Under the pieces are notes generated by a model, which worked only from the letters and a program-made list of their open reading frames with translations, did no database searches and had not been told where the DNA came from. From positions 248,001-312,000 of the forward strand of contig NZ_JAGTXB010000003.1 of the NCBI RefSeq assembly GCF_018224885.1: DNA of 64,000 bases, in the 5' to 3' direction. Below are positions 18,101 through 26,242 of this stretch, piece after piece. The first letter of the stretch is position 1; each line of letters opens with the position of its first letter. This stretch comes from Chitinophaga hostae. GTDB taxonomy: Bacteria > Bacteroidota > Bacteroidia > Chitinophagales > Chitinophagaceae. A program made the position numbers and the translations under genes.

Positions 18101-19205
18101 CCATGCCCAAAGTAAGCAGTCGGCCGGCATCCGGGCTAAACCTGCGAAGCAACCTGCTTTTAGGATGCAGCAATTGTAAACACAGGATAGCCAGGTAACT
18201 CAACAGGTTACTTTCATTGCCTTCCAGTAAGATCAGCAGGAGGTTCTCCGCTTTCTCCTTTCTTCCGGCGTGGAAATGCAGCAGGCAAATGGCGGGTGTT
18301 AATGCGGGCGTAAGCTTCCGTTCATAAGCAGCCGTTATTTTTGCTATCAGTGGATTTACCTGTTCACCGGGCAATACCGCCAATGTAAATGCATAATAGA
18401 AAGCAAATACAGGAGATAAAGGCAAACTGTTCTTTTTATCGTACTGCCGTTGCCGTTTGATGCCTTTTTCAAATTGTGTCAACGCTTTGGCTGGCTGGCG
18501 GTTATACAGTAATAGTACTGCCTGGGCATATAAATCGTCTGCAGTAGCATCGGCAGGTGGCAGATTGAAATGTCCCTGTAAAAGCGGGAGTTCCGGAAAG
18601 TCAACGGCATACTGTTGCCGGAATGTTTCCAGTTCATTCACCGGCGGCATTTTCAGCAGGTTATACTTTAGGGCGTACACAGCCATCCGGTGGAGGCTTT
18701 CCCGGCTAAAAAAAGTTAACAGGCCTGCATATGCAGGGAAGTACAGGAGATAAGACAGGTAGGGCTGGTACTCCTCCAATTCCATTTCCAGTCTTCTAAC
18801 CGGGGCCGGCAGTAAAAAGCGGTCACCGGTAAAATAAGCCGTCAGCAATTGTTGCAGGTCCTGCAAACGCCCGGTAATACTGTAAAAAGCATGCGCTGCA
18901 AACCGGGATCTGCCGGGGAGGGCAGCGTATATAGACTGTCCTATATTCCGGGGAAAAAGGATAAAATTCAGTTCCGGGATCAGTGAATAGTTACCTGTTA
19001 CATTTTTGATAACGAGGCCGGTAGCGACCAGGTGCTTTAATATAATGCTGATGTCGGTTCCTTTCATTTCCCGGATCATGTTCACCGCATCTGTAATGGT
19101 GAATGTTTCCAATGGATACAGGTACACCGACATCACGTCCATCACCAGTCGGGCATCGCCCTGCTGTGATTCATACTGCTGCAAATAGTAGCTTTCGTTG
19201 ACCAT
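15177..19205 (-). CDS. SNF2-family DEAD/DEAH-box ATPase
   Basis: 1342 residues. The C-terminal 470 or so form a complete SNF2 motor: Walker A 'DDMGLGKTIQ' (about residue 912), DEAH Walker B (about 1003), motif III 'LTGTPIQN', and the Helicase_C half with 'LISLKAGGLGLNLTAADYV' and 'RAHRIGQTRPV'. The N-terminal 850 residues are helical and repetitive with no motif I recognise, longer than in the usual 1000-residue bacterial SNF2 proteins. SNF2 proteins move along or remodel protein-DNA complexes; bacterial ones occur both alone and in phage-defence loci. No nuclease, methylase or other defence gene sits beside this one. Ends 10 bp from the inverted repeat. Confidence 0.9.
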   Translation of the reverse strand: MVNESYYLQQYESQQGDARLVMDVMSVYLYPLETFTITDAVNMIREMKGTDISIILKHLVATGLVIKNVTGNYSLIPELNFILFPRNIGQSIYAALPGRSRFAAHAFYSITGRLQDLQQLLTAYFTGDRFLLPAPVRRLEMELEEYQPYLSYLLYFPAYAGLLTFFSRESLHRMAVYALKYNLLKMPPVNELETFRQQYAVDFPELPLLQGHFNLPPADATADDLYAQAVLLLYNRQPAKALTQFEKGIKRQRQYDKKNSLPLSPVFAFYYAFTLAVLPGEQVNPLIAKITAAYERKLTPALTPAICLLHFHAGRKEKAENLLLILLEGNESNLLSYLAILCLQLLHPKSRLLRRFSPDAGRLLTLGMERHYRLLTYEYLYLFRGDDYVGYEGQFQEAAAITGHPPVFSQMEQTPDWERLLNTLLGADNHLSKKEKNVVASRLIYLIDFDHYKIQPVLQTSQGANTWSAGRNVSLKKLKEGKAEAMTDQDFRIGATVQKDHYYNHDGESFSFAETVWQEIAGHPLLFSADDPTISVEVVKAQPELSVNNNGQGYTFSANIADFVSETVFVKESNSRLKVISLTAQQRRLLQTLQQIPVVPAAGKDKLTQVLKSIGAHLTIHADMGDIAANISKRPGDSRIVIQLLPLGDGLKAGIYVKPFTIDPPYCKPGMGAHNIIGISNGERWQAIRELAKEKSNINTLLNLIQGAIAQDLSDDTIIFEDPLDCLQLLEIIHQHPELVRAEWPEGERYKISHQAGFAHLSISLKEKDHWFTCSGELKVDELTVLALKDLLDTSRTVKKRFIALQNGEYLALTADLRRRLNEMSSVAKIERDSVSIPPFAAPVFDELLAQAGSVTTDATWKAFSRKRTAAMELIVPVPGTLQTNLRPYQEDGFRWMTHLAAWGAGACLADDMGLGKTIQAIALLLHRAAEGPALVICPASVLSNWGNEITRFAPSLNVIYLHNGKRVASVKGAGPLDVVITTYGLLQAEEKLLSAVKWPTVVLDEAHTIKNFQTKTSKAAMSLQAGFKLMLTGTPIQNHMGEIWNLFNFLNPGLLGTLDHFNKQFVFPSIRNPESTVKQHLKKLIAPFILRRTKTGVLDELPPKTEIVKLISLSPDEAAFYEALRRKALENIKAQEGSMAQQHIRALAEISRLRMAACNPQMVDAETDIPSSKLTVFREIVEELVSNNHRALVFSQFVKHLDLVREALNTMGIAYMYLDGSTPMSQRDMLVKDFQAGKGQLFLISLKAGGLGLNLTAADYVIHMDPWWNPAIEEQASDRAHRIGQTRPVTIYRLVAQHTIEEKIIALHNSKRDLADQLLEGSDQSGRLNAKELLALIADRD

Positions 19206-19373
19206 GTCGGCAAATTTAGGCTAACTCCCACCCCTGTACTAAAATTATTTTTTTAGTGCGGCAACCTTTTTACCGTTTTCTGCGAATAAGGATACGTACC
19301 ATATTGCCAAACCTTGCTGACCAACGGTCAGGCAGCTGCGTATTTATCTTTCAATCTCAAAAATCAAATCAGC

Positions 19374-20258
19374 ATGAATCGTGTAACAAACACCTTATTC
19401 TCCTGGATAGCCCTGGCTGGAATCGTTACTTTCAGCGCCTGTGGCGGTGATAACAACAACAATCCTGATAAACCTGCCCCTAAACCCGTAGTACAAATCA
19501 GCGCCAGTGCAACCCTGGGCAATCACATCACCGATGTAGACGGCAACTCCCTTTATTATTTCTCCAATGACTTTAATGGCGCCAATAACTGCGGCGGCGG
19601 ATGTGCGGCAGTATGGCCTATTTACTATGCGGGCGATAACCTGGCACAGGCTGCATTGGGCACCGGGTTAGACATCAAAGATTTTGGCACTATTACTACC
19701 GACGGTAAAAAACAAACGACCTATAAAGGATGGCCGCTTTATTATTTTGCGCCAAATGTAAATGGCACCAACGTACGGGAGGCTGCCGGTGAAACAAAGG
19801 GGGAAGCAGTTAACAACGTTTGGTTTGTAGCAAAAACTGATTACAGCATTCAGCTGATCAATGCGCAGCTAGTGGGCGCCGATGGTAAAAACTACCTGTC
19901 TAACCACACCGAAGGCACTGGTAAAACCCTCTACTTCACCGATGCAAAGGGTCTTACCCTCTATGCTTTCGCAAAGGACAGCTTCAATATCAATAAATTC
20001 ACTAAACCTGATTTCTCCAATAATGCTGTATGGCCTATTTATGAAACAGATCAGATAGTAGTGCCTTCCACGCTCGATAAAACATTATTTGGCAGTATCA
20101 CGGTAGCTGGTAAAAAACAGTTGACCTACAAAGGATGGCCACTGTACTACTTCGGACAGGACGCAGGTGTAAGAGGCTCGAATAAAGGGGTGAGCTTCCC
20201 GGCGCCGGGTGTATGGCCAGTTGTGACAAAGGATGCAGCTGCGGCACCGCAGCCCTGA
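19374..20258 (+). CDS. Lipoprotein with two COG4315-type repeats
   Basis: 294 residues from ATG at 19374, chosen because it gives a lipoprotein signal peptide ending in the lipobox 'TFSAC'. Two copies of the secreted repeat of unknown function (PF03640-like) follow. Each has the 'G..L.....LYYF/LYAF..D' start and 'AVWPIYYAG/AVWPIYETD' then 'TYKGWPLYYF' end, near residues 45-130 and 170-285. The family is exported and of unknown biochemistry. It is a lone gene, followed by a GC-rich hairpin, and its role beside the PUL is not evident. Confidence 0.85.
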   Translation: MNRVTNTLFSWIALAGIVTFSACGGDNNNNPDKPAPKPVVQISASATLGNHITDVDGNSLYYFSNDFNGANNCGGGCAAVWPIYYAGDNLAQAALGTGLDIKDFGTITTDGKKQTTYKGWPLYYFAPNVNGTNVREAAGETKGEAVNNVWFVAKTDYSIQLINAQLVGADGKNYLSNHTEGTGKTLYFTDAKGLTLYAFAKDSFNINKFTKPDFSNNAVWPIYETDQIVVPSTLDKTLFGSITVAGKKQLTYKGWPLYYFGQDAGVRGSNKGVSFPAPGVWPVVTKDAAAAPQP

Positions 20259-20269
20259 TGCATGAGCAC

Positions 20270-20298
20270 AGTACCGGCCTTTTAACAGGGCCGGTACT
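20270..20298 (+). terminator. Hairpin downstream of the COG4315 lipoprotein
   Basis: AGTACCGGCC (20270-20279) pairs with GGCCGGTACT (20289-20298) across a 9-nt loop, 11 bp past the stop. It lacks a clean T-run (ATTGTAAAA follows), so termination may be weak. Confidence 0.55.
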
Positions 20299-20405
20299 AT
20301 TGTAAAATACCTGTACCGGAATAAAATATCCGGTGAGCAATATCTTAAACAGTAAGCTAACGAGTGAAGATAGGTTCGTTCGTGATGCTAACGGAACGCG
20401 GCCGG

Positions 20406-21137
20406 TTATTCCCGCCGGCTTTCTACTGTATACACAAAACTATCGGCGCGGTAGTAACCCAGGTTATACTCCACCGGCCGTTCGCCCTGGTCGTACACAA
20501 ACCGTTTTCTCAAAAGGATGGGGCTTCCGATTTCCAGTTCCAGTTTGGAGGCAATAAATTTATCTGCTGTTTTTGCACTGATCTCTTCTTTAGACAGTGT
20601 GGCAATGGCCATATAGTCCTTCTCCAGGATATCGTACAGGGGGCGTTTAAAATCCTCCTCTCCTGTTAATCCAATACGCGGATGAAAATAAGAAATGAAA
20701 TAAACGAAAGGGCCTTCAGCCTTGCCTCTTAAGCGTTCGAGTTTCAGCACTTTTTTAGCAGGACTTATCTCAAAGAAGTTGGCAATGGTTTCATCCGGCA
20801 ATACCCAGGTAACATGCAGCTCAAAATTCTTTATCACGATACCACGGGCGGTCATTTCCTGGGTAAAGCTGAGCCAGTTCTTGGATTTGGAACTGATAGC
20901 CGTTTCCGCCACCTTGGTTCCTACTCCTTTCTTCCGGGTCAGTAAACCCTCGTATACCAGTTTATTTAAAGCATGACGTAAGGTAGATCTGGAAATAGCC
21001 AGCTGTTTTGCTAACTGTACCTCGTTAGGTAAAAATTTCCCCCCTGCATATTGCGGGTCCTTGATCATGCTCCGCAACAGATTTTCGGCCTGAATATGAA
21101 GCGGTAAAGGATTCTTATGATCTATACTCAAATTCAT
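20406..21137 (-). CDS. GntR-family transcriptional regulator with UTRA domain
   Basis: 243 residues from ATG at 21137 (a frame extending to 21173 adds a non-family leader). An N-terminal winged helix-turn-helix (about 5-75) contains 'LPNEVQLAKQLAISRSTLR', and a C-terminal UTRA ligand-binding domain (about 95-240) ends with 'RPVEYNLGYYRADSFVYTV', as in the HutC subfamily. Such regulators bind a small metabolite, often a sugar phosphate. It is divergent from the glycosidase-SusC-SusD genes at 21616-27754 and is the obvious candidate regulator of that PUL. The region between carries a promoter with an overlapping palindrome. Confidence 0.9.
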   Translation of the reverse strand: MNLSIDHKNPLPLHIQAENLLRSMIKDPQYAGGKFLPNEVQLAKQLAISRSTLRHALNKLVYEGLLTRKKGVGTKVAETAISSKSKNWLSFTQEMTARGIVIKNFELHVTWVLPDETIANFFEISPAKKVLKLERLRGKAEGPFVYFISYFHPRIGLTGEEDFKRPLYDILEKDYMAIATLSKEEISAKTADKFIASKLELEIGSPILLRKRFVYDQGERPVEYNLGYYRADSFVYTVESRRE

Positions 21138-21205
21138 GTCTGCAAAACAACTGGAAATTAATAAGAAAAACAATTTTAGGTGGGGATATTTTTAGCGGTT
21201 AGCCA

Positions 21206-21484
21206 TTTAAGCGGTTAGCCATTAGCTTTTAGCTTTTAGTTAAATGCAGCGGATTTTTTTTGCCCAGGATTAGACTGATTTTGATGATTTAAAGGATTTT
21301 CCTTTTTTGATTAAAAAGATTTTTAAAAGATTTTGGGAGATCCCTGTGGAAATATCCACTTAGATCTCCGAAAAATCTTTTAAAATCCCAAAGGAAAAAA
21401 TCCTTTAAATCATCAAAATCAGTCTAATCCTGGGCAAAAAAAATCCGCTGCATTTAACTAAAAGCTAATGGCTAACAGCTTAAA
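21206..21484. repeat. Large inverted-repeat element, copy B
   Basis: 279 bp whose arms pair over about 120 bp. They share the core TGCCCAGGATTAGACTGATT of copy A (21261-21280 and its complement near 21417-21434). The outer arms consist of heptad repeats (TTAGCCATTAGCTTTTAG). The left arm has one extra 7-bp unit (CTTTTAG) and one mismatch relative to the right arm. The tip is around 21335-21366 (GGAGATC/GATCTCC). It sits between the divergent GntR regulator and the glycosidase, upstream of the promoter at 21561. Confidence 0.9.
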
Positions 21485-21560
21485 CAATTGACCCTTATAG
21501 GTGTTATACTCACTGTATGGCTGGCAGAAAAGAATATTTCCCCGCCGTGAAAAACTTTTC

Positions 21561-21591
21561 TTGCATTAGTAAATTTATGTTTTTATGTTTG
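21561..21591 (+). promoter_or_regulatory. Bacteroidota-type promoter of the glycosidase gene
   Basis: TTG (21561-21563), 20 bp, then TATGTTTG (21584-21591) matches the Bacteroidota consensus TTG-N19/20-TAnnTTTG. Transcription would start near 21598, about 18 nt before the ATG at 21616. That supports 21616 over the longer upstream frame. Confidence 0.75.
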
Positions 21592-21598
21592 TACATAA
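21583..21598. promoter_or_regulatory. Perfect palindrome over the -7 box, candidate GntR operator
   Basis: TTATGT-TTGT-ACATAA is a perfect 6-bp inverted repeat with a 4-bp spacer. It overlaps the -7 element and the likely start site. A dimeric GntR protein bound here would block the promoter. The divergent regulator at 20406-21137 is the natural candidate. Confidence 0.55.
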
Positions 21599-21615
21599 CA
21601 TCCGGGGCCCACATT

Positions 21616-22920
21616 ATGAAAAATCTGATTCCCATTATTGGCTGCATGATCCTTCCTGTTTTCTTTGCAGAAAGCGTGCATGCTCAAAATGATCGTCAAA
21701 CGGCCCTGGCATCGTCCATTCTGAAAGATAGCCGTCTGGATACCATTCAGTCCCGCGCATTACAATTACTCACCGGCTTATCTGCCGGTACTTCATATGG
21801 AGAAGTGTGGATCAGGGATTTCAATACCTTTATAAACGGTTCTTTACAGGTACTTCCCCGTGATACGATCAAGGATATGCTGCTGTTGTTTTTCCGTATG
21901 CAGGGCGATGGCGGTGATATTGTAGATGGGGTGATACGGAAAGACAAAGCGAATGTTGCCTATAAATACCGTTATTCAGATCGTGCACCCGGATGGGCGG
22001 CACATAAAAATACCGTTGAAACAGACCAGGAATCTTCCCTGATTCAGGCAGTTAGAAAATATATAGTTGCTACCGGCGATCAGTCTATTCTTTTTTTATC
22101 CCTTAGTGATAAAACGATTTTGCAACGCATGGAGTGGGCATTGGAGTACCTGTTGAAAGAGCGTTGGTCGGAAAAATACGGGCTTATTACAGGAGCTACC
22201 ACTATCGACTGGGGAGATGTGCAACCGGAAAACGGATGGGGTGTAGCCATCAATGAAAAAACGAAATGGGCCATCGACATATACGATAATGCCATGTTTG
22301 TTATCGCCATACAGGATTTTCTGGCTATGAAACCCGTCACCTATAAACCCACGCGGAACTGGAACCAGGTAGCTGCCGGTATCCGGAAAAATGTCCGCAA
22401 ATATTTGTGGGAGCCGACCACGCAAAAGTATATTCCACACCTCTACTTAAACGGCAGTCCTTTTTCTCCCTCTTTTAATGAAAAAGAAATTTTGTACACC
22501 GGTGGATCCGCCTGCGCAGTGCTGGCTGGATTTCATTCCAAAGCAGAAATTGCCGCCATCAATAAACAGATGACACAGGCGGCAGCCAAAGAAAAGTTCG
22601 CTACCATTGGCATCACAGTATATCCTCCCTACCCGGCGCAGGAGTACCCGAATATGCATCCCTACGTTTACCAGAACGCAGGTGACTGGACATGGTTCGG
22701 CGGACGCATGATACAAGCCCTCATAAAAAATGGATTTATAGAGGAGGCCGTCGATGAGCTTAAACCCATGACTGACCGCGTCATTGCTCACAACGGTTTC
22801 TACGAATGGTACGACGTACAAACAGGAAAACCCAAAGGCTCAGGAGATTTCAGAGGAGAAGCAGGCGTGTTACTGGATGCTATCACCCTTTTAAAAAAGT
22901 GGGCGGCCGGTCACCAGTAG
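21616..22920 (+). CDS. (alpha/alpha)6-barrel glycoside hydrolase, family not fixed
   Basis: 434 residues from the ATG at 21616, which starts a signal peptide (LIPIIGCMILPVFF, cleavage near VHAQ) and lies just after the mapped promoter. The 'GEVWIRDFNTF' motif near residue 60, 'TVETDQESSLIQAVRKY', 'GDWTWFGGRM' and the late 'GDFRGEAG' have the pattern of (alpha/alpha)6-toroid glycosidases (MGH1-like/amylo-glucosidase group). The family and linkage cannot be fixed by eye. It precedes a SusC/SusD pair, 195 bp apart, so it probably acts on the oligosaccharides that this system imports. Regulated, by inference, by the divergent GntR protein. Confidence 0.7.
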   Translation: MKNLIPIIGCMILPVFFAESVHAQNDRQTALASSILKDSRLDTIQSRALQLLTGLSAGTSYGEVWIRDFNTFINGSLQVLPRDTIKDMLLLFFRMQGDGGDIVDGVIRKDKANVAYKYRYSDRAPGWAAHKNTVETDQESSLIQAVRKYIVATGDQSILFLSLSDKTILQRMEWALEYLLKERWSEKYGLITGATTIDWGDVQPENGWGVAINEKTKWAIDIYDNAMFVIAIQDFLAMKPVTYKPTRNWNQVAAGIRKNVRKYLWEPTTQKYIPHLYLNGSPFSPSFNEKEILYTGGSACAVLAGFHSKAEIAAINKQMTQAAAKEKFATIGITVYPPYPAQEYPNMHPYVYQNAGDWTWFGGRMIQALIKNGFIEEAVDELKPMTDRVIAHNGFYEWYDVQTGKPKGSGDFRGEAGVLLDAITLLKKWAAGHQ

Positions 22921-23115
22921 CATCCTCTGTGACTATTTGTTAATTAATTATTTACTTATTCAACCAGATCGTATTGACTAAAAAACCTTGTTATTACTAT
23001 GATTAAACACTAAATCAACTTGTCCAGGTGGCTTCCACGTGTAAAGCCTCCTTTGCGTTCAACACCAGCTAAATCGATTTTGTTACCGGCTATTATTCAT
23101 CACTAAACACTTGTT

Positions 23116-26100
23116 ATGAAAACAAAACTTGTTTATGTGCTTGCATGTATACTACTCTCCATGCATGCTATGGCTCAGATTAAAATAAGTGGAAAGGTCA
23201 CCAATGCTGTCGACGGCAGCGCCATTCCGAATACAACGGTGGCCATAAAAGGCACCTCAAGTGGTACCATTGCAAATGTGGACGGCGTTTACTCCCTCCA
23301 GGTACCCAACGAAAACGCAGTACTCGTATTTTCCTTTACAGGATTTGCTACCAAAGAAGTCAGGGTAGGCAATTTAACCGTTATCAACGTAACATTATCC
23401 GAACAGGTTAATACACTGAACGACCTGGTCGTTATTGGTTATGGTGCCGTAAAAAAATCAGATCTGACCGGGGCGGTTTCTTCACTCAAAGCGGAAAAGA
23501 TCATGGATGCACCCGTACCCAACATTTCACAGGCATTGCAGGGTAAAATACCCGGGGTAGACGTAAACGTTAACAGCAGCGCGCCCGGACAGGCGGCCAA
23601 AGTACGTATCCGTGGTATTGGTTCCATCAACTCGTCGTTAGATCCGCTGTACGTGGTGGATGGAGTATCCGGTGTAGACGGAAACGCCATCAACCCCAAT
23701 GATATCGCCTCACTGGAAGTATTAAAGGATGCCTCTTCCACAGCCATCTATGGCGCCAGGGGCGCCAACGGCGTTATCATGATTACCACCAAACGTGGTA
23801 AGGCAGGCCCTACCCAGGTAAGCTACCAGGGAGATGTGAACGTAAGCACTTTAGCCAGACACCTGAAAACCCTCAACTCAGATGAATTTGTAAAAGTTTA
23901 CAACGAAGCATTTGTAAATGCCACCAAGTTTGATCCGGCACATGGTACCTGGGCGCCGCCAGCTGCGCTGAACCACCAGAATTTTCCATTGCTGTTTGAT
24001 GCAAACGACAAACCGCTGTATAACACTAATTGGGAAAAAGAAGTATATAAACCGGCCGTTTCTACCAGCCACCAGCTGAACTTCCAGGGCGGCAACGAAA
24101 AAATGTTGTACAGCGCCTCCCTCGGCTTCCTGGATCAGAACGGTTTAATGACACAGTCATGGTACAGAAGATACTCCGCCAGGGTTACGTTTGATAACGA
24201 TGTAAAAGACTGGCTGAAAATAGGCGGTAGCCTGAATATCATTTCAGGTAAACAAAGATTGATATCCGATGGAAACGGCTCCCTGAACGTAGCCAGGATG
24301 GTAACAGAAGAAGTACCCATCGTACCTGTTAAATATCCTGACGGCACCTGGGCCGGCAACAATGATATAGCCGGTCTGGAGGGAGGTCCTAACCCGGTGC
24401 ATATTGCGCAAAGCAGGTATACGCTGAATAATATGCAGCATACCCTCGGCAACGTATACCTGTTGTTTCATATCAACAAAGACCTGGATTTTAAAACAGA
24501 CTTTGGTTACGACCTGACCAGCCTGAAAGCCAACTACTACTCAGGCGCTGACCTTCCTCACCTGTCGCAGGACCAGGGCGGCGTAGCCAGGATTACCACC
24601 GATTATAACAAGTACTGGCAGTCGGAAAGTTATCTTACTTATAACAAACAATTCAACAACAATAACAGCTTAAACGCGGTAGCCGGTATTTCCTTCCTGA
24701 AATACTCAGGAGAAAATGCCCTCGCGGAAACACAAAACTTCCTGTCTGATTATTTCCAGTGGAATAGCCTGGGAGCGGGTTCTGTACGGCAGAACATCAC
24801 CTCCCTCACCAATCCATGGGACATGAACTCTTACTATGCGCGTGTAAACTATAACCTGCATAATAAATACCTCTTTACAGCAACGGGCAGGTATGACGGT
24901 TCTTCCAAATTCAGTAAGGATAAACAATTCGCCTTCTTCCCTTCTGTAGCTGCAGCATGGCGCGTGTCTGAAGAAGAATGGCTGAAACACAGCAAACTGA
25001 TCAACAACCTGAAAATCCGCGCCAGCTATGGCCTTACCGGTAACCAGGAAATTGGTCAGTTCCAGAACTTTCCACAGTACAGGCCTGATCAAACCGTGTT
25101 GAGCGGCGCTAACCAGGCAACGCTGGTGCCCGGTTACATCGGTAACCCCAATCTTAAATGGGAAAAATCAAACCAGGTGGATGCAGGCGTAGAGCTGGCA
25201 ATACTGCAAAACAGGATTAACCTGAACGTGGATTATTACAACCGCACCACGAAAGACCTGTTACTCGCCGCACCCATCCCATGGTCTGCCGGTATGTTCA
25301 ATGCCAACGTATACAAAAACGTAGGATCTGTAAGAAACAGGGGTTGGGAAGTAGATCTGAGAACAATGAACATCCAGACAACCAACTTTACCTGGTCTAC
25401 CGATTTCATTTTTGCATCCAATAAAAACACGGTACTTACCCTGAACGAAGGCAATGCGGATATCTTCCCCGGCCCTAACTTCCTCGGCCAAACAAACGTA
25501 TTGCGCGTAGGAGAACCCATCGGTTCTTTCTATGGCATGACCAGGCTGGGTACCTACAGCACAGAAGAAGCAGCTGAAGCAGCCAAACATTCGCTGCTGC
25601 CGGGCGACAGAAAGTATATCTATGACGCCAACGGCAACCCGTCGTACAGCATCATAGGCCGCGCCTATCCGAAATGGACAGGTACCTTCAGCACCACCCT
25701 CAAATACAAAGGATGGGACCTGACCGCCGATATCCGCTTTGTACAGGGCGTAAATACTGCAGCTACGTTCAAACACTCCGTGGAAGACAGGCAAACACTG
25801 GCTAACAGTCTTGCTACGGTATTAAACGCATGGACACCTAACAACCAGAACACCTCCATCGCACAGGTTCGCAGTTATAAATTCACACAGGATTCGCACT
25901 TCGACACCTGGTGGGTAGAAGACGGCTCCTACATACGTGGTCAGAATTTCACACTGGGCTATAACTTCCCGGCTTCGTTCCTGGAAAGAAGTCATATTTC
26001 CAAATTCCGTATTTATGCCAGCGTACAAAACCTGTTCCTGATCACTAAATACACCGGTTACGATCCTGAAGTAGATACGTTCAACAGCACTTATGGCGCC

Positions 26101-26184
26101 AACATCGGCTTTTCACAGAACATTGACTTCTTCCCTTATCCCCGCCCCCGCGTGTGGAACCTGGGTGTGAATGTTAATTTCTAA
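23116..26184 (+). CDS. SusC-like TonB-linked outer-membrane transporter (PUL 1)
   Basis: 1022 residues. Signal peptide ending AMAQ, a carboxypeptidase-regulatory-like domain (about 22-100), the TonB plug with 'VVIGYGAVKKSDLTGAVSS', 'IYGARGANGVIMITTK' and 'PLYVVDGVSG', then the SusC barrel ending in an aromatic residue (NVNF). It imports oligosaccharides across the outer membrane with energy from TonB. No STN domain is present, so control by an ECF sigma/FecR pair is not expected, which fits the GntR regulator nearby. Its SusD partner follows 58 bp downstream. Confidence 0.95.
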   Translation: MKTKLVYVLACILLSMHAMAQIKISGKVTNAVDGSAIPNTTVAIKGTSSGTIANVDGVYSLQVPNENAVLVFSFTGFATKEVRVGNLTVINVTLSEQVNTLNDLVVIGYGAVKKSDLTGAVSSLKAEKIMDAPVPNISQALQGKIPGVDVNVNSSAPGQAAKVRIRGIGSINSSLDPLYVVDGVSGVDGNAINPNDIASLEVLKDASSTAIYGARGANGVIMITTKRGKAGPTQVSYQGDVNVSTLARHLKTLNSDEFVKVYNEAFVNATKFDPAHGTWAPPAALNHQNFPLLFDANDKPLYNTNWEKEVYKPAVSTSHQLNFQGGNEKMLYSASLGFLDQNGLMTQSWYRRYSARVTFDNDVKDWLKIGGSLNIISGKQRLISDGNGSLNVARMVTEEVPIVPVKYPDGTWAGNNDIAGLEGGPNPVHIAQSRYTLNNMQHTLGNVYLLFHINKDLDFKTDFGYDLTSLKANYYSGADLPHLSQDQGGVARITTDYNKYWQSESYLTYNKQFNNNNSLNAVAGISFLKYSGENALAETQNFLSDYFQWNSLGAGSVRQNITSLTNPWDMNSYYARVNYNLHNKYLFTATGRYDGSSKFSKDKQFAFFPSVAAAWRVSEEEWLKHSKLINNLKIRASYGLTGNQEIGQFQNFPQYRPDQTVLSGANQATLVPGYIGNPNLKWEKSNQVDAGVELAILQNRINLNVDYYNRTTKDLLLAAPIPWSAGMFNANVYKNVGSVRNRGWEVDLRTMNIQTTNFTWSTDFIFASNKNTVLTLNEGNADIFPGPNFLGQTNVLRVGEPIGSFYGMTRLGTYSTEEAAEAAKHSLLPGDRKYIYDANGNPSYSIIGRAYPKWTGTFSTTLKYKGWDLTADIRFVQGVNTAATFKHSVEDRQTLANSLATVLNAWTPNNQNTSIAQVRSYKFTQDSHFDTWWVEDGSYIRGQNFTLGYNFPASFLERSHISKFRIYASVQNLFLITKYTGYDPEVDTFNSTYGANIGFSQNIDFFPYPRPRVWNLGVNVNF

Positions 26185-26242
26185 GCCGTGCAGCGTATAC
26201 CCGTTGATGTGATATCATTTTAGTGAATTAAAAAATCTGAAA

